A DNA stretch of 64,000 bases from Leuctra nigra. Its lineage: Eukaryota > Arthropoda > Insecta > Plecoptera > Leuctridae. The translations under genes were made by a program, and so were the position numbers. Every line of letters starts with the position of its first letter. Position 1 is the stretch's first letter. The notes under the pieces were generated by a model, which saw only the letters and a list, made by a program, of their open reading frames with translations, was not told the DNA's origin and did not search any database. The stretch lies in assembly GCA_934045905.1 (NCBI GenBank), contig OW203762.1, positions 124,001-188,000 on the forward strand. The letters run 5' to 3'. This document shows, piece after piece, positions 46,101 through 59,255 of the stretch.

Positions 46101-49100
46101 GAGTAGTAGGTCGGGTAGGCGGTGACTGTCGCCTCTCCTCTCACTGCCTTGCTGTACGTGTACCTGCATCATATCATATTGTACAGGACTTCCGAGTAGT
46201 AGGTCGGGTAGGCGGTGACTGTCGCCTCTCCTCTCACTGCCTTGCTGTTCGTGTACCTGCATCATATCACATTGTACTGGACTTCCGAGTAGTAGGTCAG
46301 GTAGGCGGTGACTGTCGCCTCTCCTCTCACTGCCTTGCCGTACGTGTACCTGCATTATATCACATTGTACAGCACTTCCGAGTAGTAGGTCGGGTAGGCG
46401 GTGACTGTCGCCTCTCCTCTCACTGCCTTGCTATACGTGTACCTGCATCATATCACATTGTACAGCACTTCCGAGTAGTAGGTCGTGTAGGCGGTGACTG
46501 TCGCCTTTCCTCTCACTGCCTTGCTGTTCGTGTACCTGCATCATATCACATTGTACAGGACTTGCGAGTAGTAGGTCGGGTAGGCGGTGACTGTCGCCTC
46601 TCCTCTCACTGCCTTGCCATACGTGTACCTGCATCATATCACATTGTACAGCACTTCCGAGTAGTAGGTCGGGTAGGCGGTGACTGTCGCCTCTCCTCTC
46701 ACTGCCTTGCCATACGTGTACCTGCATCATATCACATTGTACAGCACTTCCGAGAAGTAGGTCGGGTAGGCGGTGACTGTCGCCTCTCCTCTCACTGCGT
46801 TGCTGTACGTGTACCTGCATCATATCACATTGTACAGGACTTCCGAGTAGTAGGTCGGGTAGGCGGTGACTGTCGCCTCTCCTCTCACTGCCTTGCTGTT
46901 CGTGTACCTGCATCATATCACATTGTACATGACTTCCGAGTAGTAGGTCGGGTAGGCGGTGACTGTCGCCTCTCCTCTCACTGCCTTGCCATACGGGTAC
47001 CTGCATCATATCACATTGTACAGCACTTCCGAGTAGTAGGTCGGGTAGGCGGTGACTGTCGCCTCTCCTCTCACTGCCTTGCCGTACGTGTACCTGCATC
47101 ATATCACATTGTACAGCACTTCCGAGTAGTAGGTCGGGTAGGCAGTGACTGTCGCCTCTCCTCTCACTGCATTGCTGTACGTGTACCTGCATCATATCAC
47201 ATTGTACAGCACTTCCGAGTAGTAGGTCGGGTAGGCGGTGACTGTCGCCTCTCCTCTCACTGCCTTGCTGTACGTGTACCTGCATCATATCACATTGTAC
47301 ATGACTTCCGAGTAGTAGGTCGGGTAGGCGGTGACTGTCGCCTCTCCTCTCACTGCCTTGCAGTACGTGTACCTGCATCATATCACATTGTACAGCACTT
47401 CCGAGTAGTAGGTCGGGTAGGCAGTGACTGTCGCTTCTCCTCTCACTGCCTTGCTGTACGTGTACCTGCATCATATCACATTGTACAGCACTTCCGAGTA
47501 GTAGGTCGGGTAGGCGGTGACTGTCGCCTCACCTCTCATTGCCTTGCTGTTCGTGTACCTGCATCATATCACATTGTACAGCACTTCCGAGTAGTAGGTC
47601 GGGTAGGCGGTGACTGTCGCCTCTCCTCTCACTGCCTTGCCATACGTGTACCTGCATCATATCACATTGTACAGCACTTCCGAGTAGTTGGTCGGGTAGG
47701 CGGTGACTGTCGCCTCTCCTCTCACTGCATTGCTGTACGTGTACCTGCATCATATCACATTGTACAGCACTTCCGAGTAGTAGGTCGGGTAGGCGGTGAC
47801 TGTCGCCTCTCCTCTCACTGCCTTGCTGTACGTGTACCTGCATCATATCACATTGTACATGACTTCCGAGTAGTAGGTCGGGTAGGCGGTGACTGTCGCC
47901 TCTCCTCTCACTGCCTTGCCATACGTGTACCTGCATCATATCACATTGTACAGCACTTCCGAGTAGTAGGTCGGGTAGGCGGTGACTGTCGCCTCTCCTC
48001 TCACTGCGTTGCTGTACGTGTACCTGCATCATATCACATTGTACAGCACTTCCGAGTAGTAGGTCGGGTAGGCGGTGACTGTCGCCTCTCCCCTCACTGC
48101 CTTGTTGTACGTGTACCTGCATCATATCACATTGTACAGGACTTCCGAGTAGTAGGTCGGGTAGGCGGTGACTGTCGCCTCTCCTCTCACTGCCTTGCCG
48201 TACGTGTACCTGCATCATATCACATTGTACATGACTTCCGAGTAGTAGGTCGGGTAGGCGGTGACTGTCGCCTCTCCTCTCACTGAATTGCTGTACGTGT
48301 ACCTGCATCATATCACATTGTACATGACTTCCGAGTAGTAGGTCGGGTAGGCGGTGACTGTCGCCTCTCCTCTCACTGCCTTGCCGTACGTGTACCTGCA
48401 TCATATCACATTGTACTGGACTTCCGAGTAGTAGGTCGGGTAGGCGGTGACTGTCGCCTCTCCTCTCACTGCCTTGCTGTTCGTGTACCTGCATCATATC
48501 ACATTGTACAGGACTTCCGAGTAGTAGGTCGGGTAGGCGGTGACTGTCGCCTCTCGTCTCACTGCCTTGCTGTACGTGTACCTGCATCATATCACATTGT
48601 ACAGGACTTCCGAGTAGTAGGTCGGGTAGGCGGTGACTGTCGCCTCTCCTCTCACTGCCTTGCTGTACGTGTACCTGCATCATATCACATTGTACAGCAC
48701 TTCCAAGTAGTAGGTCGGGTAGGCGGTGACTGTCGCTTCTCCTCTCACTGCCTTGCTGTACGTGTACCTGCATCATATCACATTGTACAGCACTTCCGAG
48801 TAGTAGGTCGGGTAGGCGGTGACTGTCGCCTCTCCTCTCATTGCCTTGCTGTACGTGTACCTGCATCATATCACATTGTACAGCACTTTCGAGTAGTAGG
48901 TCGGGTAGGCGGTGACTGTCGCCTCTCCTCTCACTGCCTTGCCGTACGTGTACCTGCATCATATCACATTGTACAGGACTACCGAGTAGTAGGTCGGGTA
49001 GGCGGTGACTGTCGCCTCTCCTCTCACTGCCTTGCTGTACGTGTACCTGCATCATATCACATTGTACAGCACTTCCGAGTAGTAGGTCGGGTAGGCGGTG

Positions 49101-52100
49101 ACTGTCGCTTTTGCTCTCACTGCCTTGCTGTACGTGTACCTGCATCATATCACATTGTACAGCACTTCCGAGTTGTAGGTCGGGTAGGCGGTGACTGTAG
49201 TCCTCTCCGCTCACTGCCTTGCTGTAGGTGTTCCTGCATCATATCACATTGTACAGCACTTCCGAGTAGTAGGTCGGGTAGGCGGTGACTGTCGCCTCTC
49301 CTCTCACTGCCTTGCTGTACGTGTACCTGCATCATATCACATTGTACAGGACTTCCGAGTAGTAGGTCGTGTAGGCGGTGACTGTCGCCTCTCCTCTCAC
49401 TGCCTTGCTGTACGTGTACCTGCATCATATCACATTGTACATGACTTCCGAGTAGTAGATCGGGTAGGCGGTGACTGTCGCCTCTCCTCTCACTGCCTTG
49501 CTGTACGTGTTCCTGCATCATATCACTTCGTACAGGACATCCGAGTAGTAGGTCGGGTAGGCGGTGACTGTCGCCTCTCCTCTCACTGCCTTGCCGTACG
49601 TGTACCTGCATCATATCACATTGTACATGACTTCCGAGTAGTAGGTCGGGTAGGCGGTGACTGTCGCCTCTCCTCTCACTGAATTGCTGTACGTGTACCT
49701 GCATCATATCACATTGTACATGACTTCCGAGTAGTAGGTCGGGTAGGCGGTGACTGTCGCCTCTCCTCTCACTGCCTTGCCGTACGTGTACCTGCATCAT
49801 ATCACATTGTACTGGACTTCCGAGTAGTAGGTCGGGTAGGCGGTGACTGTCGCCTCTCCTCTCACTGCCTTGCTGTTCGTGTACCTGCATCATATCACAT
49901 TGTACAGGACTTCCGAGTAGTAGGTCGGGTAGGCGGTGACTGTCGCCTCTCCTCTCACTGCCTTGCTGTACGTGTACCTGCATCATATCACATTGTACAT
50001 GACTTCCGAGTAGTAGGTCGGGTAGGCGGTGACTGTCGCCTCTCCTTTCACTGCCTTGCTGTACGTGTTCTTGCATCATATCACATTGTACAGGACATCC
50101 GAGTAGTAGGTCGGGTAGGCGGTGACTGTCGCCTCTCCTCTCACTGCCTTGCCGTACGTGTAACTGCATCATATCACATTGTACTGGACTTCCGAGTAGT
50201 AGGTCGGGTAGGCGGTGACTTTCGCCTCTCCTCTCACTGCCTTGCTGTTCGTGTACCTGCATCATATCACATTGTACAGGACTTCCGAGTAGTAGGTCGG
50301 GTAGGCGGTGACTGTCGCCTCTCCTCTCACTGCCTTGCTGTTCGTGTACCTGCATCATATCACATTGTACAGGACTTCCGAGTAGAAGGTCGGGTAGGCG
50401 GTGACTGTCGCCTCTCCTCTCACTGCCTTGCTGTTCGTGAACCTGCATCATATCACATTGTACAGGACTTCCGAGTAGTAGGTCGGGTAGGCGGTGACTG
50501 CCGCCTCTCCTCTCACTGCCTTGCTGTACGTGTACCTGCATCATATCACATTGTACAGCACTTCCGAGTAGTGGGTCGGGTAGGCAGTGACTGTCGCCTC
50601 TCCTCTCACTGCCTTGCCGTACGTGTACCTGCATCATATCACATTGTACTGGACTTCCGAGTAGTAGGTCGGGTAGGCGGTGACTGTCGCCTCTCCTCTC
50701 ACTGCCTTGCTGTTCGTGTACCTGCATCATATCACATTGTACAGGACTTCCGAGTAGTAGGTCGGGTAGGCGGTGACTGTCGCCTCTCCTCTCACTGCCT
50801 TGCTGTTCGTGTACCTGCATCATATCACATTGTACAGGACTTCCGAGTAGTAGGTCGGGTAGGCGGTGACTGTCGCCTCTCCTCTCACTGCCTTGCTGTT
50901 CGTGAACCTGCATCATATCACATTGTACAGGAATTCCGAGTAGTAGGTCGGGTAGGCGGTGACTGTCGCCTCTCCTCTCACTGCCTTGCAGTACGTGTAC
51001 CTGCATCATATCACATTGTACAGCACTTCCGAGTAGTAGGTCGGGTAGGCGGTGACTGTCGCCTCTCCTCTCACTGCCTTGCTGTACGTGTACCTGCATC
51101 ATATCACATTGTACAGCACTTCCGAGTAGTGGGTCGGGTAGGCGGTGACTGTCGCCTCTCCTCTCACTGCCTTGCCGTACGTGTACCTGCATCATATCAC
51201 ATTGTACATGACTTCCGAGTAGTAGGTCGGGTAGGCGGTCACTGTCGCCTCTCCTCTCACTGCCTTGCTGTACGTGTACCTGCATCATATCACATTGTAC
51301 AGGACTTCCGAGTAGTAGGTAGTGTAGGCGGTGACTGTCGCCTCTCCTCTCACTGCCTTGCAGTACGTGTACCTGCATCATATCACATTGTACAGCACTT
51401 CCGAGTAGTAGGTCGGGTAGGCAGTGACTGTCGCCTCTCCTCTCACTGCATTGCTGTACGTGTACCTGCATCATATCACATTGTACAGCACTTCCGAGTA
51501 GTAGGTCGGGTAGGCGGTGACTGTCGCCTCTCCTCTCACTGCCTTGCTGTACGTGTTCCTGCATCATATCACATTGTACAGGACTTCCGAGTAGTAGGTC
51601 GGGTAGGCGGTGACTGTCGCTTCTCCTCTCACTGCCTTGCTGTACGTGTACCTGCATCATATCACATTGTACAGCACTTCCGAGTAGTAGGTCGGGTAGG
51701 CGGTGACTGTCGCCTCTCCTCTCACTGCCTTGCTGTACGTGTACCTGCATCATATCACATTGTACAGCACTTCCGAGTAGTAGGTCGGGTAGGCGGTGAC
51801 TGTCGCCTCTCCTCTCACTGCCTTGCCGTACGTGTACCTGCATCATATCACATTGTACATGACTTCCGAGTAGTAGGTCGGGTAGGCGGTCACTGTCGCC
51901 TCTCCTCTCACTGCCTTGCTGTACGTGTACCTGCATCATATCACATTGTACAGGACTTCCGAGTAGTAGGTCGGGTAGGCGGTGACTGTCGCCTCTCCTC
52001 TCACTGCCTTGCTGTACGTGTACCTGCATCATATCACATTGTACAGCACTTCCGAGTAGTAGGTCGGGTAGGCGGTGACTGTCGCCTCTCCTCTCATTGC

Positions 52101-55100
52101 CTTGCTGTACGTGTACCTGCTTCATATCACATTGTACAGCACTTTCGAGTAGTAGGTCGGGTAGGCGGTGACTGTCGCCTCTCCTCTCACTGCCTTGCCG
52201 TACGTGTACCTGCATCATATCACATTGTACAGGACTTCCGAGTAGTAGGTCGGGTAGGCGGTGACTGTCGCCTCTCCTCTCACTGCCTTGCTGTACGTGT
52301 ACCTGCATCATATCACATTGTACAGCGCTTCCGAGTAGTAGGTCGGGTAGGCGGTGACTGTCGCCTCTCCTCTCACTGCCTTGCTGTACGTGTACCTGCA
52401 TCATATCACATTGTACAGCACTTCCGAGTTGTAGGTCGGGTAGGCGGTGACTGTCGCCTCTCCTCTCACTGCCTTGCTGTACGTGTTCCTGCATCATATC
52501 ACATTGTACAGCACTTCCGAGTAGTAGGTCGGGTAGGCGGTGACTGTCGCCTCTCCTCTCACTGCCTTGCTGTACGTGTACCTGCATCATATCACATTGT
52601 ACAGGACTTCCGAGTAGTAGGTCGTGTAGGCGGTGACTGTCGCCTCTCCTCTCACTGCCTTGCTGTACGTGTACCTGCATCATATCACATTGTACATGAC
52701 TTCCGAGTAGTAGGTCGGGTAGGCGGTGACTGTCGCCTCTCCTTTCACTGCCTTGCTGTACGTGTTCTTGCATCATATCACATTGTACAGGACATCCGAG
52801 TAGTAGGTCGGGTAGGCGGTGACTGTCGCCTCTCCTCTCACTGCCTTGCCGTACGTGTACCTGCATCATATCACATTGTACTGGACTTCCGAGTAGTAGG
52901 TCGGGTAGGCGGTGACTGTCGCCTCTCCTCTCACTGCCTTGCTGTACGTGTACCTGCATCATATCACATTGTACAGGACTTCCGAGTAGTAGGTCGGGTA
53001 GGCGGTGACTGTCGCCTCTCCTCTCACTGCCTTGCTGTACGTGTACCTGCATCATATCACATTGTACAGCACTTCCGAGTAGTAGGTCGGGTAGGCGGGG
53101 ACTGTCGCCTCTCCTCTCACTGCCTTGCTGTTCGTGTACCTGCATCATATCACATTGTACAGGACTTCCGAGTAGTAGGTCGGGTAGGCGGTGACTGTCG
53201 CCTCTCCTCTCACTGCCTTGCTGTTCGTGTACCTGCATCATATCACATTGTACAGGACTTCCGAGTAGTAGGTCGGGTAGGCGGTGACTGTCGCCTCTCC
53301 TCTCACTGCCTTGCTGTTCGTGAACCTGCATCATATCACATTGTACAGGACTTCCGAGTGGTAGGTCGGGTAGGCGGTGACTGTCGCCTCTCCTCTCACT
53401 GCCTTGCAGTACGTGTACCTGCATCATATCACATTGTACAGCACTTCCGAGTAGTAGGTCGGGTAGGCGGTGACTGCCGCCTCTCCTCTCACTGCCTTGC
53501 CGTACGTGTACCTGCATCATATCACATTGTACAGCACTTCCGAGTAGTGGGTCGGGTAGGCGGTGACTGTCGCCTCTCCTCTCACTGCCTTGCCGTACGT
53601 GTACCTGCATCATATCACATTTTACATGACTTCCGAGTAGTAGGTCGGGTAGGCGGTCACTGTCGCCTCTCCTCTCACTGCCTTGCTGTACGTGTACCTG
53701 CATCATATCACATTGTACAGGACTTCCGAGTAGTAGGTCGGGTAGGCGGTGACTGTCGCCTCTCCTCTCACTGCCTTGCAGTACGTGTACCTGCATCATA
53801 TCACATTGTACAGCACTTCCGAGTAGTAGGTCGGGTAGGCGGTGACTGTCGCCTCTCCTCTCACTGCATTGCTGTACGTGTACCTGCATCATATCAATTG
53901 TACAGCACTTCCGAGTAGTAGGTCGGGTAGGCGGTGACTGTCGCCTCTCCTCTCACTGCCTTGCTGTACGTGTTCCTGCATCATATCACATTGTACAGGA
54001 CTTCCGAGTAGTAGGTCGGGTAGGCGGTGACTGTCGCTTCTCCTCTCACTGCCTTGCTGTACGTGTACCTGCATCATATCACATTGTACAGCACTTCCGA
54101 GTAGTAGGTCAAGTAGGCGGTGACTGTCGCCTCTCCTCTCACTGCCTTGCTGTACGTGTACCTGCATCATATCACATTGTACAGCACTTCCGAGTAGTAG
54201 GTCGGGTAGGCGGTGACTGTCGCCTCTCCTCTCACTGCCTTGCCGTACGTGTACCTGCATCATATCACATTGTACATGACTTCCGAGTAGTAGGTCGGGT
54301 AGGCGGTCACTGTCGCCTCTCCTCTCACTGCCTTGCTGTACGTGTACCTGCATCATATCACATTGTACAGGACTTCCGAGTAGTAGGTCGGGTAGGCGGT
54401 GACTGTCGCCTCTCCTCTCACTGCCTTGCTGTACGTGTACCTGCATCATATCACATTGTACAGCACTTCCGAGTAGTAGGTCGGGTAGGCGGTGACTGTC
54501 GCCTCTCCTCTCATTGCCTTGCTGTACGTGTACCTGCATCATATCACATTGTACAGCACTTCCGAGTAGTAGGTCGGGTAGGCGGTGACTGTCGCCTCTC
54601 CTCTCACTGCCTTGCCGTACGTGTACCTGCATCATATCACATTGTACGTGACTTCCGAGTAGTAGGTCGGGTAGGCGGTGACTGTCGCCTCTCCTCTCAC
54701 TGCCTTGCTGTACGTGTACCTGCATCATATCACATTGTACAGCACTTCCGAGTAGTAGGTCGGGTAGGCGGTGACTGTCGCCTCTCCTCTCACTGCCTTG
54801 CTGTACGTGTACCTGCATCATATCACATTGTACAGCACTTCCGAGTAGTAGGTCGGGTAGGCGGTGACTGTCGCCTCTCCTCTCACTGCCTTGCTGTACG
54901 TGTACCTGCATCATATCACATTGTACAGGACTTCCGAGTAGTAGGTCGGGTAGGCGGTGACTGTCGCCTCTCCTCTCACTGCCTTGCCATACGTGTACCT
55001 GCATCATATCACATTGTACAGGACTTCCGAGTAGTAGGTCGGGTAGGCGGTGACTGTCGCCTCTCCTCTCACTGCCTTGCTGTTCGTGTACCTGCATCAT

Positions 55101-58100
55101 ATCACATTGTACAGCACTTCCGAGTAGTAGGTCGGGTAGGCGGTGACTGTCGCCTCTCCTCTCACTGCCTTGCCGTACGTGTACCTGCATCATATCACAT
55201 TGTACAGCACTTCCGAGTAGTAGGTCGGGTAGGCGGTGACTGTCGCCTCTCCTATCACTGCCTTGCTGTTCGTGTACCTGCATCATATCACATTGTACAG
55301 CACTTCCGAGTAGTAGGTCGGGTAGGCGGTGACTGTCGCCTCTCCTCTCACTGCCTTGCTGTACGTGTACCTGCATCATATCACATTGTACAGGACTTCC
55401 GAGTAGTAGGTCGGGTAGGCGGTGACTGTCGCCTTTCCTCTCACTGCCTTGCCGTACGTGTACCTGCATCATATCACATTGTACTGGACTTCCGAGTAGT
55501 AGGTCGGGTAGGCGGTGACTGTCGCCTCTCCTCTCACTGCCTTGCCGTACGTGTACCTGCATCATATCACATTGTACAGGACTTCCGAGTAGAAGGTCGG
55601 GTAGGCGGTGACTGTCGCCTCTCCTCTCACTGCCTTGCCGTACGTGTACCTGCATCATATCACATTGTACATGACTTCCGAGTAGTAGGTCGGGTAGGCG
55701 GTGACTGTCGCCTCTCCTCTCACTGCCTTGCCGTACGTGTACCTGCATCATATCACATTGTACAGGACTTCCGAGTAGTAGGTCGGGTAGGCGGTGACTG
55801 TCGCCTCTCCTCTCACTGCCTTGCTGTTCGTGTACCTGCATCATATCACATTGTACAGGACTTCCGTGTAGTAGGTCGGGTAGGCGGTGACTGTCGCCTC
55901 TCGTCTTACTGCCTTGCTGTACGTGTACCTGCATTATATCACATTTTACATGACTTCCGAGTTGTAGGTCGGGTAGGCGGTGACTGTCGCCTCTCATCTT
56001 ACTGCCTTGCCGTACGTGTACCTGCATCATATCACATTGTACAGCACTTCCGAGTAGTAGGTCGGGTAGGCGGTGACTGTCGCCTCTCCTCTCACTGCCT
56101 TGCTGTTCGTGTACCTGCATCATATCACATTGTACAGGACTTCCGTGTAGTAGGTCGGGTAGGCGGTGACTGTCGCCTCTCCTCTCACTGCCTTGCCGTA
56201 CGTGTACCTGCATCATATCCACATTGTACATGACTTCCGAGTAGTAGGTCGGGTAGCCGGTGACTGTCGCCTCTCATCCTACTGCCTTGCCGTACGTGTA
56301 CCTGCATCATATCACATTGTACAGCACTTCCGAGTAGTAGGTCGGGTAGGCGGTGACTGTCGCCTCTCGTCTCACTGCCTTGCTGTACGTGTTCCTGCAT
56401 CATATCACATTGTACAGCACTTCCGAGTAGTAGGTCGGGTAGGCGGTGACTGTCGCCTCTCCTCTCACTGCCTTGCTGTACGTGTACCTGCATCATATCA
56501 CATTGTACAGGACTTCCGAGTAGTAGGTCGGGTAGGCGGTGACTGTCGCCTCTCCTCTCACTGCCTTGCTGTACGTGTACCTGCATCATATCACATTGTA
56601 CAGGACTTCCGAGTAGTAGGTCGGGTAGGCGGTGACTGTCGCCTCTCGTCTCACTGCCTTGCTGTACGTGTACCTGCATCATATCACATTGTACAGCACT
56701 TCCGAGTAGTAGGTCGGGTAGGCGGTGACTGTCGCCTCTCCTCTCACTGCCTTGCTGTACGTGTACCTGCATCATATCACATTGTACAGCACTTCCGAGT
56801 AGTAGGTCGGGTAGGCGGTGACTGTCGCCTCTCCACTCACTGCCTTGCTGTACGTGTACCTGCATCATATCACATTGTACAGGACTTCCGAGTAGTAGGT
56901 CGGGTAGGCGGTGACTGTCGCCTCTCCTCTCACTGCCTTGCTGTACGTGTTCCTGCATCATATCACATTGTACAGGACATCCGAGTAGTAGGTCGGGTAG
57001 GCGGTGACTGTCGCCTCTCCTCTCACTGCCTTGCCGTACGTGTACCTGCATTATATCACATTGTACTTGACTTCCGAGTAGTAGGTCGGGTAGGCGGTGA
57101 CTGTCGCCTCTCCTCTCACTGCCTTGCTGTTCGTGTACCTGCATCATATCACATTGTACAGGACTTCCGAGTAGTAGGTCGGGTAGGCGGTGACTGTCGC
57201 CTCTCCTCTCACTGCCTTGCTGTTCGTGTACCTGCATCATATCACATTGTACAGGACTTCCGAGTAGTAGGTCGGGTAGGCGGTGACTGTCGCCTCTCCT
57301 CTCACTGCCTTGCTGTTCGTGTACCTGCATCATATCACATTGTACAGGACTTCCGAGTAGTAGGTCGGGTAGGCGGTGACTGTCGCCTCTCCTCTCACTG
57401 CCTTGCAGTACGTGTACCTGCATCATATCACATTGTACAGCACTTCCGAGTAGTAGGTCGGGTAGGCGGTGACTGTCGCCTCTCCTCTCACTGCATTGCT
57501 GTACGTGTACGTGCATCATATCACATTGTACAGCACTTCCGAGTAGTAGGTCGGGTAGGCGGTGACTGTCGCCTCTCCTCTCACTGCCTTGCTGTTCGTG
57601 TACCTGCATCATATCACATTGTACAGGACTTCCGAGTAGTAGGTCGGGTAGGCGGTGACTGTCGCCTCTCCTTTCACTGCCTTGCTGTTCGTGTACCTGC
57701 ATCATATCACATTGTACAGGACTTCCGAGTAGTAGGTCGGGTAGGCGGTGACTGTCGCCTCTCCTCTCACTGCCTTGCAGTACGTGTACCTTCTTCATAT
57801 CACATTGTACAGCACTTCCGAGTAGTAGGTCGGGTAGGCGGTGACTGTCGCCTCTCCTCTCACTGCCTTGCTGTACGTGTACCTGCATCATATCACATTG
57901 TACAGGACTTCCGAGTAGTAGGTCGGGTAGGCGGTGACTGTCGCCTCTCCTCTCACTGCCTTGCTGTTCGTGTACCTGCATCATATCACATTGTACAGGA
58001 CTTCCGAGTAGTAGGTCGGGTAGGCGGTGACTGTCGCCTCTCCTCTCACTGCCTTGCTGTACGTGTACCTGCATCATATCACATTGTACAGGACTTCCGA

Positions 58101-58186
58101 GTAGTAGGTCGGGTAGGCGGTGACTGTCGCCTCTCCTCTCACTGCATTGCTGTACGTGTACCTGCATCATATCACATTGTACAGGA
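40050..58186 (-). repeat. 93-bp tandem array, 195 copies of a duplicated splice acceptor and exon start
   Basis: Unit starts ('acttccgag' on the plus strand) run from 40050 to 58093, a distance of 194 x 93 + 1. Three 1-bp indels explain the remainder (insertions near 49200 and 56219, a deletion near 53895). On the minus strand each unit is ~24 bp of intron end ('tgatatgatgcag') followed by ~69 bp of the A2M exon start. Substitutions concentrate at a few sites (tac/ttc/cat before the 'gtacctgcat' block, and the 2-3 bases before 'acttcc'). The array fills nearly the whole intron. Long ORFs on both strands arise because 93 is divisible by 3. Confidence 0.97.
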
Positions 58187-58220
58187 CGTGGCATGGCATG
58201 TATCATGGCATTTTACTCAC

Positions 58221-58471
58221 TTGGCATGTATCGTGGCGACCACGTGTGAGTCCTTGAATGTGGCATGTTTGGGAACGGCAATGGACACTTGGAACTTGGG
58301 CAAAACGTATTCGGCGACTTGGATTGTCTTGGAGTAGATCTGGTCGAGCAGAGAGACGGTGAGGTTCCACGCCCCGAGCACAGGTTGCGCTGCCAGCTGG
58401 AACTCCCCCTCGAACACGCCGCGGGTAGCCAGGGCGCGGTTCCACGCCTTTACGCGGTTGCCAGCACCATC
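58221..58471 (-). CDS. A2M/TEP/CD109-like gene, upstream exon (MG2 end, MG3 start)
   Basis: A 251-bp exon on the minus strand between acceptor 'ttttccgcag|gatgg' and donor 'gccaa|gtgagt'. It encodes 83 codons plus two bases: DGAGNRVKAWNRALATRGVF..., LGAWNLTVSLLD, VAEYVLPKFQVSIAVP, VVATIHA. The G-x-W-x-L-T-V and EYVLPKFxV motifs are the signature of the MG2-MG3 boundary in alpha-2-macroglobulin/thioester proteins. The leftover 'aa' joins the 'g' of the exon at 40118 to make Lys, giving continuous family-like sequence. Exons for the signal peptide and MG1 must lie beyond 64000. The gene is interrupted, not truncated: both splice sites are good. Confidence 0.87.
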
Positions 58472-59255
58472 CTGCGGAAAATACGGAAATACGGAAAATC
58501 TCAACGTACCGGATTTTTGATAAAATATTACTGATTTAGTAGAAGCTACAGTCAAAGTTGGAATAAAGTTATCGAAATTTGGGGGCAGTCATGACGTCCG
58601 CCCATTCTTTGTGAACAAAATGAGCCCTCGGGGAAGTCTGTAGTGGGGGGGCTTGTGGCGTGACATTAGTAAATATTTTTATTTAAAAAAAAATAATATG
58701 GTTCAACGAAAATGTGTTAAAAGAGATACAGTTCACTTAAAATCACTTACTGAATGAGAAAAATGCCATCATTAATAACGTGATTTATAGTTTTAGTCAC
58801 GTGTATCGCTCGAATCGCATTAAATAATTTTTTCAATATTTCGGTTAAAATTCAATAACCTTCATCTGGAGGGTACAGATTGATATAAAAGCAAAGTTAT
58901 AAAGAAAAACAATTGGCTAATCTTGGTACCTCATATAACTAAAATATTGTTATTTATCATAAATAAAACAGCTTGCGACAATTCAAAACAAAAGGATTAT
59001 TTAATTAAGAACCAAGTTCAAGATGAAAATCATTAACGTAATTTTTATATAGATTTTTCAACATTCCTATTCACAAATAGTGTCGCTATGGGGGGGGGGG
59101 GGGGGAGGGGGGGCTACACCCAAAAAAACTTGCCCCCCCCCCCCGAACTTGTCGACTCCTATGCAAAATTTGCCTGGCAAAAAATAAAAGGTCACAAATA
59201 AATTGCAATAACAGTAATTATCCAGATTAAACCTAAAAAACATCAAGATATCTAG
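58472..59255. other. Intron sequence with G- and C-runs
   Basis: A/T-rich, with no ORF of interest. A G-run broken by one A (59090-59113) is followed 19 bases later by a 12-C run (59133-59144). The two could pair or form a quadruplex. The ORF called across 59067-59294 on the minus strand merely reads these runs as poly-Pro/Gly. Confidence 0.6.

Noticed and set aside
39951..58206. Very long ORFs (up to 2134 codons) on both strands of the 93-bp array
   Set aside because: A 93-bp period keeps any open frame open. The A2M frame itself is closed by TGA in each unit, and the array splices out as an intron. The repeat proteins are artefacts.
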